Notes: generated by a model not told the origin, from the letters alone. DNA of 64,000 nucleotides from Oscheius dolichura (GCA_932521035.1 OW051496.1:5766001-5830000); one strand, 5' to 3'. Shown: positions 44,321 through 56,877, counted from the first letter of the stretch. Translations and numbers: made by a program.

Positions 44321-46060
44321 CGCAGCATGGATCTGGAGGAGGATATTTTGATGGGGAAGACGAGACAAAGGAAGACAACAGGACAACGGGGGCAGGGCGC
44401 GGAAAAATTAACTGGAATCCTATTGAAATTATGGTCGGATGGACTCGGAATCAGAAAGACGGCAAGGGACCCTCTCTCCTCCCAGTTTACAGCCAATTTT
44501 CTCTTTTAATGACTAGGAGAAGGGCCCCTGCCCCCTAGGTCGAAAAGAGCAGACCGGCTGAGGGGGATAGGTGGCCGAGGGCGCCAATTGTGGCTGTCCG
44601 GCTAACGAACACTCAATTGGCCGGGTTCCTCCTGGGAAAGAAGAAGTTTGTTAGGAGCCGAGTGAGGGAACGACTTATGCAAATTCTACGCAACGCCGTG
44701 ATTAGCAGCATGGGGTGCAGGAGGGGGCTTCTAGTCGAACAGCACCACCAATTTTGGACGATTGCCCGAATCTTTGAGCGTCCTGATTGAATCATGAAAA
44801 AAGAAATCTCATGAGGGCTTGACTCCAAAAAGAGAGAGAGACACAAGTGGAGTCAGGAGATCGCCTGGCAGGACATTTCCTTATAGGAAAACGTCGTTCG
44901 TCTCTGTCCTGTTTTTCTGGCAGTCTATTCGAGGATGATTTGTGACCGTTGGGACCGCAACAAACGCACTTCTGACGAGGCGAAGATTACTCGTCTCCTC
45001 CTCCTCCTGGGAGGTAGGCAGCCGCTGGTAATTAAAACTTCTTATGAATTTCTCAGTAGCAGGGGCGGACAGGCCTTCCTTGTCCCAAAAACTGGGGGTG
45101 TTCTTGTCGGTGTCAGTTATGCTAATGTTGTGATGGGTGGAGTGAGCGACGACTGCATGTGATAATTGCCATATGCGAACATGTAGACGGAAGAAGTCCC
45201 CGGGGGCACCCGGTCCGAATTATGGCCCAACCACATTGTCCACTACAAATTTGGGACGGTGGAAAACGGATTAGACATATTTACGAAGAGGGAGATAACA
45301 AGGGAGGACGAGAAGGAGCGGGAGGAGAAAAGTTCCCGAAAAACAAGGATTGGCTGCTGAATGGAGGACGCTCTCGGCCGCTTTCAAAGAGCCCGTAATT
45401 CCATTTGGAGGTTAGAGGGACAGAGCAAATTCCGGCACTCCCGAAGGCGTCACTAAAGTCGTCATGGACGGGGATTGTGGGAGGAGGACAGGAGGCAGGG
45501 AGGGGACAAGAGTAACACAAACAGAGAGACTCAGAAGGGACACTTGTTCAACGACGGTCACATCGATCGAGACGCTCGGGGTGTAAAGCATCCGGGAGCA
45601 GCGTCACCTGCGGGTGACAGGTCTTACTATAACTGGGAGATATGTCAAGAGATTGACGAGACACATGTCCGTCCCCAAACAGACAGACAGGGGAAGAGGA
45701 AGCGGAGGAGGAGGAGAGTACCCCAGTTGCCGGGGTCTGTCTGTCTTCGTCTGTTTGTCCTGCTCATCCGTCTCAAAACACCGCTTTTTTCAGTGATTCG
45801 AGTGTTCCGTCGAATCAAAACGAGGATAAGAATAGAAAAAAAGTGAACTAATTGTAATGTGTATGTTTGCGGCTTGTCGACGAGAGTCCTGGATCACGGA
45901 TCCTGTGTAATAGAGACGTCACCAGGCGTGTATTAATGTGACTGCCAACTTCCGAGTCTACGAGACAATAGCCCCAAAAAGGGGGAATAGGCAGCCATTT
46001 CAAGCACTGGGCTTTGCTGCTCAATGTCGCAATTAGGTTTTCGGCTCTCGGGCGTCAAAT
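44321..46060. other. Intergenic between divergent neuroligin and K2P genes
   Basis: About 1.7 kb with no supported exon. Open frames around 44590, 45281 and 45475 lack similarity and splice context. It should include promoter elements of both flanking neuronal-type genes; I recognise none with confidence. Confidence 0.45.
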
Positions 46061-47429
46061 ATGGACAAGAAGTCGTCGCGAGCACTACTCCTCATCCTCA
46101 CCACCCTCACGTATCTTCTCCTTGGAGCGGCCGTGTTCGACCAGCTGGAAAGTGGCGAGGAGGGCAAGCTGCGCGAGGAGATCGCCTCAATTAGGGCCAA
46201 ACTCCAGAAGAAGTACAACTTCGAAAAGAGGTGCGTCTTCCCTTCCTCTCCTTTGACACTCTCCTCCTCCAGTGATGTCGAACTTTTTGAAATAATAGCC
46301 ATGAAGGGAGTGCCCCACAAAGCCGGTCTCCAGTGGCACTTCTCCGGAGCTCTTTACTTCGCTGTTGTTGTCATCACAACCGTCGGTAGGGCTCCTTCAT
46401 CCTCCCATTGAATACGGCTAAAGGATATGGCCACTCGGCCCCACAGACCCCGGCCGGGAAGCTGTTCTGTATGCTCTTTGCCCTCTTCGGTATCCCCCTC
46501 GGTCTTATAATGTTCCAATCCATCGGTGAAAGGGTCAATACCGGCATTGCTTACTGTTTGCACAAGGTGTAGTGCCCTCCCGTTATCCGTGTCAACGATT
46601 TCAGCTACGAGATAACTGTCAATCCAGGGGGATTTACCTCCTCGGCGAAATAACCCCGAAGCATCTGATAATCGTCTCTTTGACCGTGGGCAATGCCATT
46701 ATCATTCTCGGTAGCACCTGTCTTCAGTCTAACAATAAGCATTGATTTAGGCACTTGGGTATTCCACCAAGAAGAGCAGTGGAGTCTCTTCGACGCCTAT
46801 TACTACTGTTTCGTCACTTGTAAATCTCTTTTTTGTTTTCTCCTACTGCTCAATTTAGTATCAACAGTTGGTTTTGGAGACTATGTGCCTCTCCAGCAGG
46901 GAGGAGCTCTCCAGGCCCGTCCCGGCTATGTCGTCTTCACTCTTCTCTTTGTTATTGTCGGCCTCGCCGTCTTTTCTGCATGCGTCAATCTTCTGGTCCT
47001 TGGGTTAGTCACTCTGCTGTATGAATATGCCTTCCTCAGCTTCATGGCGCCCAATGCCGATGAGGTAACGGCGGCGGAACGGGAGCCCCGGAGTACCATC
47101 GTCTTTGAGCGATTCGCCAGGTCGAGCAGCCTTGTCGATTCTCAACTACTCACGTGTCGCCGACAGTCACAACAGCCGAGAGCCTCACCCAAGGTAAGAA
47201 TCACACTGGCTCAAATGCTTCCCAGTTGTCAACGAACCGTCATCCACACCTTTTTGGAGAAGCGAACCACGTGGCCGAGAGGGGGCAAGGCTGTTTGAAA
47301 TGCCGAACAACGAAGAAGAAGAGCAACGAGGGGCAGCCGAAGTTCTCTTTTGTTCGACCCCCGAGCCAGAACATTCGCCACCTCCTCGAGCACGAGATCA
47401 GCGAGGAAAGTGAAACGATGTATTTGTGA
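46061..47429 (+). CDS. Two-pore-domain K+ channel, TASK-like
   Basis: Background (leak) potassium channel. The N-terminus (DKKSSRALLLILTTLTYLLL then GAAVFDQLES) matches TASK/KCNK3-type M1. An extracellular cap helix follows (EEGKLREEIASIRAKLQKKY), then pore loop 1 with filter TTVGYGHSAPQT. M2 reads GKLFCMLFALFGIPLGLIMF. The second repeat has HLIIVSLTVGNAIIIL, GTWVFHQEEQWSLFDAYYYC, and pore 2 with filter STVGFGDYVPLQ. M4 reads YVVFTLLFVIVGLAVFSACV. The cytoplasmic tail is basic and Ser-rich (PRSTIVFERFARSSSLVDSQ), ending SEESETMYL at TAG/TGA 47427-47429. Both filters are intact, so a functional K+ channel is expected. Exact twk name not assigned. Confidence 0.93.
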
Positions 47430-47876
47430 AAAATTGGAAGAGTGAAGACTTTTACGAGACAGTTATCAGAATAGAGACAGATCACAAGACTCCTGTGGGG
47501 CTCATTTGAATGGGCAAAACAAGGAGCCCGTCTAATCTGTGACCACCATAAAGTGACGACGGCACTTTATCTCAAAGTACCTCTGCAAACTTGGCCAGGC
47601 GAGGACGAGGGCGCCAGACACATTTTGGACCTTGTTTGGAATGATTATTGTCTCTTGTATCTGGTGGAAGTGACAAAGACAGCCGACCTAGTTATCTAGC
47701 GAGAGGAGTAAATTTGTATAGAACCAAGAGTTAGAAGTGATGAGGTATACTGTAAAGCGCCCACTTATGGGTCATAAGAGCATGTCAAAATGAGCCGAGA
47801 AAAAGAAGACGAGGTAGGTCGCATCCGGTCGTCGCCTCTGTGACGTCTCCTCCTGATAACGACAGTCGGTTTGGCG
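47430..47876. other. Intergenic / 5' flank of pseudokinase gene
   Basis: Contains an ATG at 47791 (MSREKEDE) followed by a GTAGGT donor. Its phase does not fit the kinase frame at the next acceptor (about 47864), so it may be a non-coding or alternative first exon. Confidence 0.35.
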
Positions 47877-49992
47877 ATGCGGTCCCGTGGGCTTCCGAAC
47901 GGACTCAGTCACCAGCTACTCCAATGGATCGCCGAGAAGATTCCTCCCGACGACCCTATCCGTATTCCTTCTCTCCAGCAACACAAATTCATCCATATCC
48001 TTGGAAATGGACGCTTCGGAGAGGTCAGTCAGCCCCTTTATTTTGACCAGAGACCCTTCAGGTACGAAAATATGTGAACGAGGCGACGATGGTGAACGAA
48101 GCGGTGAAAGTGGTCAAAATGGAGATGTTCGACCACGGATTCCAAGACGAATTCCGTCTGAAGAATCGGCTGGATAACTTTCTGAAGGAGCTCCGCCACC
48201 TCTGCCAGATCTCGAATGCCAACAACCGAATCGCCAACTTCCTGGGGTTGTATGCCGACAAGGAACAGCTGCTGGTGATGACGGAGTTTCTCCCGAACGG
48301 GTCAATCAAGGACCGTCTCTCGAAAGAGCCCATACCGGAGGTCTTGGCTGTCAAATACTTGAAGGAGGCGGCCAAGGGGCTCAACTACCTGCACTCCCTG
48401 GATCCCCCCATCATCCACTCCGATATCAAAGGTTCGTCTCCTCTTTTCAATTTTCCCAAATCAATCGGTAGTAAAACAGTCTACGAACTGTGGCCATTAT
48501 CTCTGACGTAATGCTCTACCGATACCACTCGCACTATATTCCCTAGCTTGCTTCTGATTTATTCCATCGAGGAAGGAAGGGAGCCTCTTTAATAATTAGA
48601 TTAGGAGGATAAAATCAATGGGCTACCCGGAAAAGACCCTTGTACTCCTCCCGATAGCACTAATCTCAGGGCGTACGAACTTTGAACACCATCAGATCAA
48701 AAACGTTTGGTTTGTTTTCAGCTGCCAACCTCCTCATAACCATTTCCGACAGTATCAAACTTACGAACTTTGGCCTGGTCCGTGATTTGGCCATCGACGG
48801 ATTCGGAAGCAATGTGGCCTCTGATATCGTCTTCGACTTCCGTGGAACCCTCCTGTATGCCGCTCCAGAGGTCCTGACGAGCAAACTGGGGCCGGGGAAT
48901 AGGAAGGCCTACAAGAAACCGGCAGACATCTGGGCACTCGGGTGCACGTTCATCGAGATGCTCGTCCGTTTCCCTCCCCATTACGAATATTTCGGACAGG
49001 TGAAGGAAGTCCTGACAGAAGTCATCGACCGGGCTAGTGGATCGCAGGAGAATGTGGGTTTTGCTCGTTTTCTGTTAAATGAACCTTTTTAGTGGCTTCC
49101 CTACTCGGCCGAGGTGCTCATCCCCACATGCTCGGAAAGGGCGGCACGGTTGGTGGACCACATGTTGGAGAGGGACGTGGACTACCGGCCGACAGCCAAA
49201 GCCTTGATCCATATTATTAAAGAGGAGGAGGAGGCCGAGCCATCCACCAGTCAAATACAAGAGGGCATCCCAGCCGTGCCACAGAAGATGGTCGACATGA
49301 GCAATCTCTATGTTGACCCGAAGGAGGAGGGAGGGAAGGAAGAAGAAAAAGGCCCTATGGTGAACGAAGAGATGACGTTTATTCCACTGGAGACACTGGA
49401 GAACGGCGCGGTTCGGAGGAAAAGTGGCCGGGGAAGTAAACGACGGAAACTGCAGGCCCCCTCTGCCAGACTTCTGTCCTTTTTACAGTACTACTCGACT
49501 AGGATGTTATACTTTCTGAGTGGGTTGCCATCTGCCTATATATATTTCGCCTTACAGATATCCTCTCCAGTTCCGTCCTGTATGTCCTCGTTTTCCTCTT
49601 GATAGGTCTGGCTGCCCTGGCCACCTTCCTCTTCCTCAGCTACATCATCGTCCTCTTCTTCCGCTACCTTATCCAGCTCAAGTGCGAGTGTGACCTCGCC
49701 CAGCCACAGTATCTCATCATCAGTGGCATCCTCCTCATCCTCCTCTTCGCCCTGCTATTCAGGTAGTGTTGTCCTTCCCACGTATACAGCCCCTATTCCC
49801 AGCTGTTGTATGGTAGCTCTCGGCGAGTACAAGTACCGCATGGCCAACAAAGGACTACGAGACTCGCGGTTCTTCGTCCCCCGACCGAAGAAGGACTTCA
49901 AGCTGTGCGGGATGACGCTGCTGGAAGGGAAGAACCCCATCCTGCCCGAAAATGTACAAAATCTTGAAAACGGCGAGTTCTACTACAACTAA
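47877..49992 (+). CDS. MAP3K/STE-like pseudokinase with two C-terminal membrane helices
   Basis: ATG 47877 (MRSRGLPNGLSHQLLQWIAE) is the first in-frame start; an upstream exon is possible. The kinase domain shows a glycine loop ILGNGRFGEV, lysine in EAVKVVKME, LLVMTEFLPNGSIKDRL, YLKEAAKGLNYLHS, catalytic loop IIHSDIKAANLL (HRD to HSD), then KLTNFGLV where DFG is NFG, and GTLLYAAPEVL. Loss of the metal-binding Asp makes strong kinase activity unlikely. After DYRPTAKALIHIIKEEEEAE and a basic linker (RRKSGRGSKRRKLQ), a 38-nt intron (49519-49556) joins in phase to two hydrophobic segments (SVLYVLVFLLIGLAALATFL, YLIISGILLILLFALLF). A tail with CC and KYRMANKG ends NGEFYYN at TAA 49990-49992. I know no standard family with this order. 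Confidence 0.75.
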
Positions 49993-50231
49993 CTCAAGGG
50001 TCCTACCACGACTGCATAATATTCAAATGAACTGTTTACTTTGCTCGGTGTCAAAACAGGCTCTAAGGCGTGTTTCAAATAGCAATAATCGGCTCAGTCG
50101 GCAGTTCAGAACATCGATTCGGGTGGCCTTCCCCTCGTGCAAATAACAGTCTTTTTACAGAGAGAAATGCTTCGTTTTGTGGCTTCTCACAATAGCCATA
50201 ACAATATGATATTTCTTGTCAAAACAGCAGT

Positions 50232-50253
50232 TCTCTCTCTCTCTCTCTCTCTC
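50232..50253. repeat. (TC)n microsatellite
   Basis: Eleven TC dinucleotides in a row in the intergenic region upstream of the MOLO-1-like gene. Confidence 0.95.
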
Positions 50254-50830
50254 CCGCCAGTTTCCCTTACTTCCCAACTGTAAACCACTCCCCCACTCGC
50301 TGACAATATTGATGACCACCCGTCTCTTGTCCTCTCCTTACCCTTTCCACGAGTACAATAACCTCCTCGAAGACCGAAGACCAGTAGAGAACAGAGCAGA
50401 AAAGGGGCCAAGGGGGAATCATTACACCATTAGGAAAAAAGAGACAAATGGACGACGAACAGCCGATGATACGCCAGCCGAGTGGCGGAACCGGCCGTCG
50501 AATTATGGTCAAATATGTACTAGATGTTTGCCTTTTTGTGTCGACTCCCATCCTTTTCCTGGAAATATTGATTGTTCATTTGTTTTCGTTTGTCGTAACC
50601 TCGCCGCTCTTCCTTTTTCCCTCCGCGGCTGACTGTTAATTTGATCAGTTCGTCTTCTTTCTACTACCACTATTCCTCCATTACACCGCAATCTCATTTT
50701 CTCGTTCCTGTCTCTGAACTCTTCTCGCCCGATCACGTTCTGTTTTCTGTTTGCCCCGTCTATTAATCAGATTGTTCTTTTATCCCTCACAGGTCATCGT
50801 GACCATCTCATTTCCGATCTCCCCTGCCGG

Positions 50831-51603
50831 ATGTGGTATTCTCTCCTCCTCGTGCCGGGTGTCCTCGCCTTCTCCGAATGGACCCCGTCTACCTATCCCA
50901 ATCCCAAGAAAGGCGGCTACAAGGAATGTAAGATGCGGTCTGTCAGCAGTGTCTGCGACCCCGACGAGGTTGTCTCCCTCCAATTCTGTTTGACCAAACC
51001 GGGGTTTTAGATACTGACGGAAGGAGAGAGATACCGGCTGAACAGTGATTTGACGCGATTAGCACAGCGGACCGGAGAGGGGGGAGGCAACTTCTGCGAC
51101 AGGAAAGGCGTCGAACCCGTGCTCGTCATCATCCAAGAACAAGTAATCCCGTTAGACTTTTGGGGCACGTTCCTTCTCAGGCCACCCAGACGTTTGCCGA
51201 CGAATTGAGGAGGTTATGGAATCTAGACGGACAGTGCCAGAGGACGGCCATCTTCCTCCTCTGCGCCGGGGACAGGAAGCTCTACTATTCCGGAGAGCAG
51301 AACACCGGCATCGGTGAGAGCCGTCTCTTTTGTTTAATGGAAGACAATGGTTTTTTTAGACCCGGCCGAATTTCAAGCTGTCGCCTCTGCGCAGGAAATT
51401 CCACTGCGCTCGGGTTTGTTCATTGTCTCTTTAATCTTTTGAACACGCCCTTTCCAGGACAGTACACGACGGCCATGGGGAACATTTTCAAGGAGCTGGG
51501 AAAGAAGTCTAACCCGCTGGCCACCCCTCTGCCCCCGTCCACGAGGGTCGCCTCAGCTGTCCCCGTCCTCCTCGCCTGCCTCGTGCCCCTCTTCCTACTG
51601 TAG
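50831..51603 (+). CDS. MOLO-1-like TPM-domain protein, probably GPI-anchored
   Basis: MOLO-1 is an auxiliary protein of levamisole-type acetylcholine receptors in C. elegans. Here the signal peptide MWYSLLLVPGVLAFSEW is followed by the typical opening TPSTYPNPKKGGYKECKMRS, VSSVCDPDE, then ILTEGERYRLNSDLTRLAQR, a Cys in GNFCDRKG, and the domain core VEPVLVIIQE and ATQTFADELRRLW with GQCQRTAIFLLCAGDRKLYY. The C-terminus is a hydrophobic segment right at the end (VASAVPVLLACLVPLFLL, stop TAG 51601-51603), preceded by a small-residue Pro/Ser/Thr stretch. There is no cytoplasmic tail, so a GPI anchor is more likely than a helix plus tail. Five exons joined in phase. Confidence 0.82.
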
Positions 51604-51894
51604 CCCGTGTCTTCTTTCAGAGCCCCTCCTCTCTTTCACTACACACATTCGAACTAGTCATTCTTTCCGAGTAACATATTTATATCGTAGATGGAACCGG
51701 GCTATGAGATCCATGCCGTCGTGACGTCTTCTTCTCTGCTGGGCCCGTCGCTCATCCGAATCGAAAAACAGGCAGATCGGCTGGGCCGGAAATAGGTCGG
51801 GACATCTGTAATCTCTGGTGTGCTCGTCGCGTATAATTCACGAGTTTTGACATAAGGCACCTATTGAGGAGGGAGGACACATCATACTCAACAA

Positions 51895-52247
51895 TTAGAA
51901 TTCTGTGGTCGTCTCCCTAACCGGGAAGAGACTCTCTTGTCCTCGAAAGAAATTGATCTCCAAATGTGTCACGTCCTGCTGTTGTTTGCTTATTTTTAGC
52001 TCCTTCCCGGTCGATCAAAACTCACGTCGTTTCTGGTTATCCGGTAGAAGGCGTATTCCCTTGGTGTCTCCATGTTTGACAGTTCCCCGTCTCTGGCTGC
52101 TGAAGAGGTCTCTTTAGAGGAGGATATCGGGAGGAGACGCCTACCGTTTATCAGATACTGTACATATTCTGCGGGGAGGGCGGCACAGAGGGCTCCGGAG
52201 AGGAGCAACACACAGACGAGCAACCGCATCCAGTACCCTTGTTCCAT
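51895..52247 (-). CDS. Small secreted protein or peptide precursor
   Basis: ATG 52247-52245 directly follows TCTTCCAG; a second Met follows six codons later. Signal peptide MRLLVCVLLLSGALCA, then ALPAEYVQYLINGRR, in which GRR would be a classic amidation and dibasic cleavage site. That site, however, straddles a GTAGGC...TAAAG segment of 33 nt (52144-52112) that is stop-free and 3n and could be an intron; its removal gives YLIN-ETSSAARD instead. The chain continues METPREYAFYRITRND, then across a 50-nt intron (52025-51976) to VTHLEINFFRGQESLFPV and a TAA at 51897-51895. About 90-100 residues, no Cys after the signal peptide. A neuropeptide precursor is possible but not proven. Confidence 0.5.
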
Positions 52248-54571
52248 CTGGAAGACGGCAATGACGCAAGAAACGAGGGAAACGTGACAGATTAAAAATA
52301 GAGCAAGGGAACACAAAAATAGACGTTCGTATACGGGAAGTCGACGACTTTTGGGAGGCCAGGAGCAAGCAGCCGGAAAGGATTGTACAGCTGAAATGGA
52401 AAATAAGAAGAAATGAGGAGAGGAGGTCATTGAGACGCGGGAATTACGACGAGGTTATTTAGAGGACTGACGGACGATCAAGGGGCAGGTGGACATCTCG
52501 AAACTATGAATATTCTACTGGCTGGCTCTGTCAGACGAACGACTTCACTGCAACAGAAGGAGCACTGCGTGGGACGGAACACACCCTCTGGGTACCAAGA
52601 AACTCAAAAAAGGCCACGTTCCTACTCTCTTTACCGGAGGCGACGAGGAGCTACGGGAGGAGCCATTGGACACGCCATAATGTTATTGTTAGGATTATAA
52701 GTGAGTGCATCAAGAAGTAGCAGAGAGGCGAATTGACACCCCCACGGATCTTATTTTAGGCGGGGAGAGACTGGAAATAGGAGGCGACCGGGTGGAGGAA
52801 GGAAGAAGAGCAAAAAAGATAAGTCGAGCTGCAATTTAAATAACAAATTAGGCGTCGCTTTGATGTCTCGCAGATGACAAATTCCAATTTTCGCCGTAGT
52901 TCGAGCCATCCATCATATATAATTTAAGTAGACAACACCTCCCTCTGCATAGGTGGCAACTTTTGTTCACGTGGAATCAGAGGAGGATAAACAGGCGAGA
53001 GAGCGGCACTTGTCCTCCCGAGAACCGGGGATACTCGGAGGGGAATCTCCATTGGCGGCTAAAATGACCACGTCAAATGAATTGCATTAGACGATGGATG
53101 AACGAGTCAAGGAGACGACGAACTTTGTTGTTGGTTCTAGAGATTTGCCCGGAAAGGAGGATGACGAGGAGGAGAGGAGGACTCCCCCCAGCTAAACGGG
53201 AGATGTCTGGCCGGCTTGTAATGGTTTTAATTTGTAATAATAAGCCTCGTTTGAGGCAGACAAGCGGCATAAAACAGGGGGCGATGTAAATTGGATACAA
53301 AAGGAGGAGGAGGAGGGACCTGGGCTAATGGGATTACGGAACGTTGTTCTGGGTGGAGGAAGAGGGGAAACTTAATCACAGGAGGAGCCGCCCAGGGGAA
53401 AGAACAGGGCGGGGGAGGCCAACAACCAACAGTTATCCACTCCAATAAAAGGAATGCCACCCGCCCCCATAAATAGAATATGAGCTTTTATTTATTTTTC
53501 CCCTGAAACATCTGGGAAATTATAGTTCTCGGGAAAGCGCGGCGGACCGGTGTTTTGACACTGGCCGGAGAGGGCGTTATGAATTTTCATAGGAATCTTT
53601 TCTAGGCTCAAAACAATATTCATAGGCATCTTGTTGACTGGACCTGTGCTACCTGAGATGGACCAAGAAACGGCGAGGTCGCCCTCGCAGTGTGACGTCA
53701 GTCTCTGCCCCGAATTAGAAGGCCCCGGCCATACGAGTCACTATTTTAGGCACTATTAGATCCTTCGTCTCACTACTTTATATTCAATTTGGCAGTCGAC
53801 AGCTACAGTCGACGACTGCTAGGAAGGAGATTATGCAAGAGGAAGAGGAGGGGAGGAGGAGGATTGTAGAGGTGAGGGTGGACATGTATAATGAAAGGGG
53901 GCGGACATCCAGGGAAATAGCCAGAAGTAATGTAGCTGTGACAGGGCACACTCGGAAGTCGGGCAAAACATCTTCGCACCAGGAAACAATCCCTTTTATT
54001 CAGGGACAGAGGGGGCACTCCGTCGGAAGGGGGACTGTGGAGTGGAATCCCCCACGGGCCCGTAGTGGCCACTGACAGAGTAAGGGGCCAGAAGGCGTTC
54101 ACAAATATTTGGTTGACACTAATGAATGGGACAGGATTTCATTAGTTTGCAGGACGTTTCATTTCGGCCTCGAGTTTCTGGAAGGTGACATCAGGGGACA
54201 GGGAAGCGAGGGGGCCGACACTCTCTGTGATGCCCGAAGAATGGACAGACTCGGGTAAGACAGAGGAGGAGAAGGATAGGTGACGACGGATTGTGGCTAA
54301 AAAGGGAACGCGGAGTGAGAAAATAATCCATTACCAAGAACACAAAAACACAGGTGGGCGACAGAAATTAGGGCCCCCTGACTTGCCCGGCTAATGGAAT
54401 TTCCACTCCCATGCTGATACCCAAAACAACCGGGATAACTTCCACTTTTATGGGAAACCATACAGAGATCAGGCCTCCTTTTTGTCAGACAACAAACACT
54501 AAAATCTCGCGTTTTTATCTTTTTGTTTCACCGAAGGGACGGCCCCCGATAAGGACACCCTCATTTCAGAC
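52248..54571. other. Purine-rich intergenic region, no gene recognised
   Basis: About 2.3 kb with many GGAGGAG-type runs. Open frames (e.g. 53803-54102 on the minus strand) follow from this purine bias and show no domain or splice structure. A GTCGACAGCTACAGTCGAC palindrome lies at about 53795. Confidence 0.45.
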
Positions 54572-56581
54572 ATGCTCCTTGCACTGCTCCTGGCCCTCCG
54601 TAGGTCTCTCCTCGATATAATTTCAACTTGACATTTCAGTGGCCACCACGGCGGCCGACGAAGGCCGAGACACCGTCTACACATACAAGCAGGTCTGCAA
54701 GATCAATGGGACTCTCAAAATTCAAGATGGTAAGTCTTTTCTGGGACCCGTAGCTTATTCTCCCCCTTGTAGGTACAACGTGTGAGAACCAAGTGGCCGT
54801 AGGAAAGTGGAAGAACCAGGTCAACGCCACAGGGTGAGCTCTCCTTTACCTTTCAACAGTCAGTTTTTGTCTGGGGGCACTTTTTATCGATTTCGAAAAT
54901 GGTGATTAGATAAGGCTAATTGAATGAAACAGACCCCCGCCGAATAAAGTCTTCTTCAGATGGACTTTCCTGGAGATCGAGACGAGACACGGCTTCGAGC
55001 CGACGGTCCAGGCCTACGCGGCCGGTTACCTGGAGGGAGTCCTCTCGAAGACCGTCCTCCAGTACCACATCACCAACACGGTGCTGGAGTACTGTAAGAA
55101 CTTCACCCAGTACTGCGGGAGGATGTCGACCTTCGTCAACCAGAACCAACAATGGATCAAGAGAAACCTGGACAGCCAACCCAAGGATGACATCTACTGG
55201 TCGGCTGTAAACAGGACCTACCACCAGCTGACGGGACTCGTAGCCGGCTACGAGGGGCTCGCCTTTATACCTGGAATCAGATACGAGATCCACCCCGTGC
55301 TTATGCTCAACTTGAACGGGGACTTCTATGACCTGGAGAAGAAACTGAACAAGACGAGGGATCCCGCCTACGACCAGACTGGTGGCAAGTGCTCCGGACT
55401 GATCAAGGTCGCCCCAAACAACGAGGATCTCTTCATCTCCCAAGTCACCATGTCCGGCTTCCAAAACATGCTTCGTGTCCTCAAGCTCTACAAATTCGCT
55501 TACGGTAAGATCGCCCCTTTCTTTATATAATCCCTTCTTCAGATCGAGCAGAGTACCCCGGCTATGCGCACTCGATGGCTTCTTACCCGGGTCTCTTGTA
55601 TTCTTCCGACGACTTCGCCCTGATGTCCTCCGGTCTGGCCATTATTGAGACGACTATCAGTGTCTGGAACAACAGTCTTTTTGAGCACACCAAGCCGACT
55701 GGCCAGCTCCCTACCTGGATCAGAGCCATCGTAGCTAACCAGCTGGCCCGAAATGCCAGAGAATGGTGCAAGATCTACGCACGATACAACTCCGGAACAT
55801 ACAACAACCAATGGGCCGTGTTGGACTACAAGCAGTTCCAGAAGGGACAGAACCTCTCCGACTACGGTCTCCTCTACGTCCTCGAGCAGATGCCGTAGGC
55901 CATTACTCATTTCAATCACCAGTCTTTTCAGAGGCACAGTAGTCTATGGAGATATGAGTTGGTTCCTGAAGAAGTACAGCTACTTCCCCTCGTACAACAT
56001 CCCCTTCTTCAAGAAGATCACCGATATCAGTGGGTTCAATGCGCAGTCGGCCAAGCTTGGCCCCTGGTTCAAATGGGGACAGTCACCCAGGTATCCTCAC
56101 ATCTCGTCTTCTCGTTTATTCCATTTTCCAGAGCCAAGATCTTCGACCGTGACCATGGAATAGTGAAGGATATCGACGGTCTGACCAAGTTGATGAGGTA
56201 CAACAACTACCAGAAGGACGAGTTCTCCAAGTGCAAGTGCAATCCGCCCTACACGGCAGAGGCGGCCATCTCGGCCAGAGGAGATCTAAACCCTGTCAAC
56301 GGTACCTACGAGTTCCCCGGCATGGGACACGTCAACCACGGTGCCCTTGACTACAAGGGAACCAACGTCGAGATGATGAAAAACCTCGCCTTCAAGGCTC
56401 AAGGAGGCCCAACTTGGGGGGATGTGCCCGCCTTCAAATGGAGTACTTTCGACTTCGTACGTGGCCATCGTCTTCTAGTAAACAGTAATTTCAGAACACC
56501 AAAGTGAAGCACCTCGGACATCCCGACGAGTGGAAATTTGATGTCCTCAGCGTCAATTGGGAAACCGACGTCCACAACTGA
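54572..56581 (+). CDS. Phospholipase B-like protein (Ntn-hydrolase fold)
   Basis: Lysosomal or secreted amidase/phospholipase B-like enzyme. ATG is 2 nt after CATTTCAG; signal peptide MLLALLLALR plus the next exon. Marks: YTYKQVCKINGTLKIQD, VFFRWTFLEIETRHGFE, AYAAGYLEGVLSKTVLQYHI, YWSAVNRTYHQLTGLVAGYE, then GGKCSGLIKVAPNNEDLFIS, where Cys would be the N-terminal nucleophile after self-cleavage, and GFQNMLRVLKLYKF. Later: SHASMASYPGLLYSSDDFAL-like segment (reads YAHSMASYPGLLYSSDDF), NQLARNAREWCKIYARYNSG, PGMGHVNHGALDYKGTNVEM. It ends SVNWETDVHN at TGA 56579-56581. Full family length (about 590 residues), with intact cleavage Cys and several N-glycosylation sites. About nine exons. Confidence 0.92.
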
Positions 56582-56877
56582 TCCTCCCCTCTTGTTCTCA
56601 TTCTGTTTCTGTTTCCTATTTGATGAATTGTTGAGTTTTGTTCGTCGTCTCTGTGTCATACTTCAATGGCGCGGGTTGCCGGGAGAATTCTCCCCTTTTC
56701 ATTTGCCTGCTGCTCTTTTAAAATTCCCTTGGATTCCCATGGGACTGACTGTCCTCGGTGGTCAACACAGTTCCATTTGACTCCGCCCCCTCATATTTAC
56801 CTTTGCGATAAGTCCGGACAGTCCTTCCGTGTCTTCATCCTCCTCCTCCTTCCACCATCCCCTTCTCCTTCTCCACA

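Noticed and set aside
53803-54102. Minus-strand Pro/Ser-rich open frame
   Set aside because: Low-complexity consequence of a purine-rich plus strand; no signal peptide, splice pairing or similarity.
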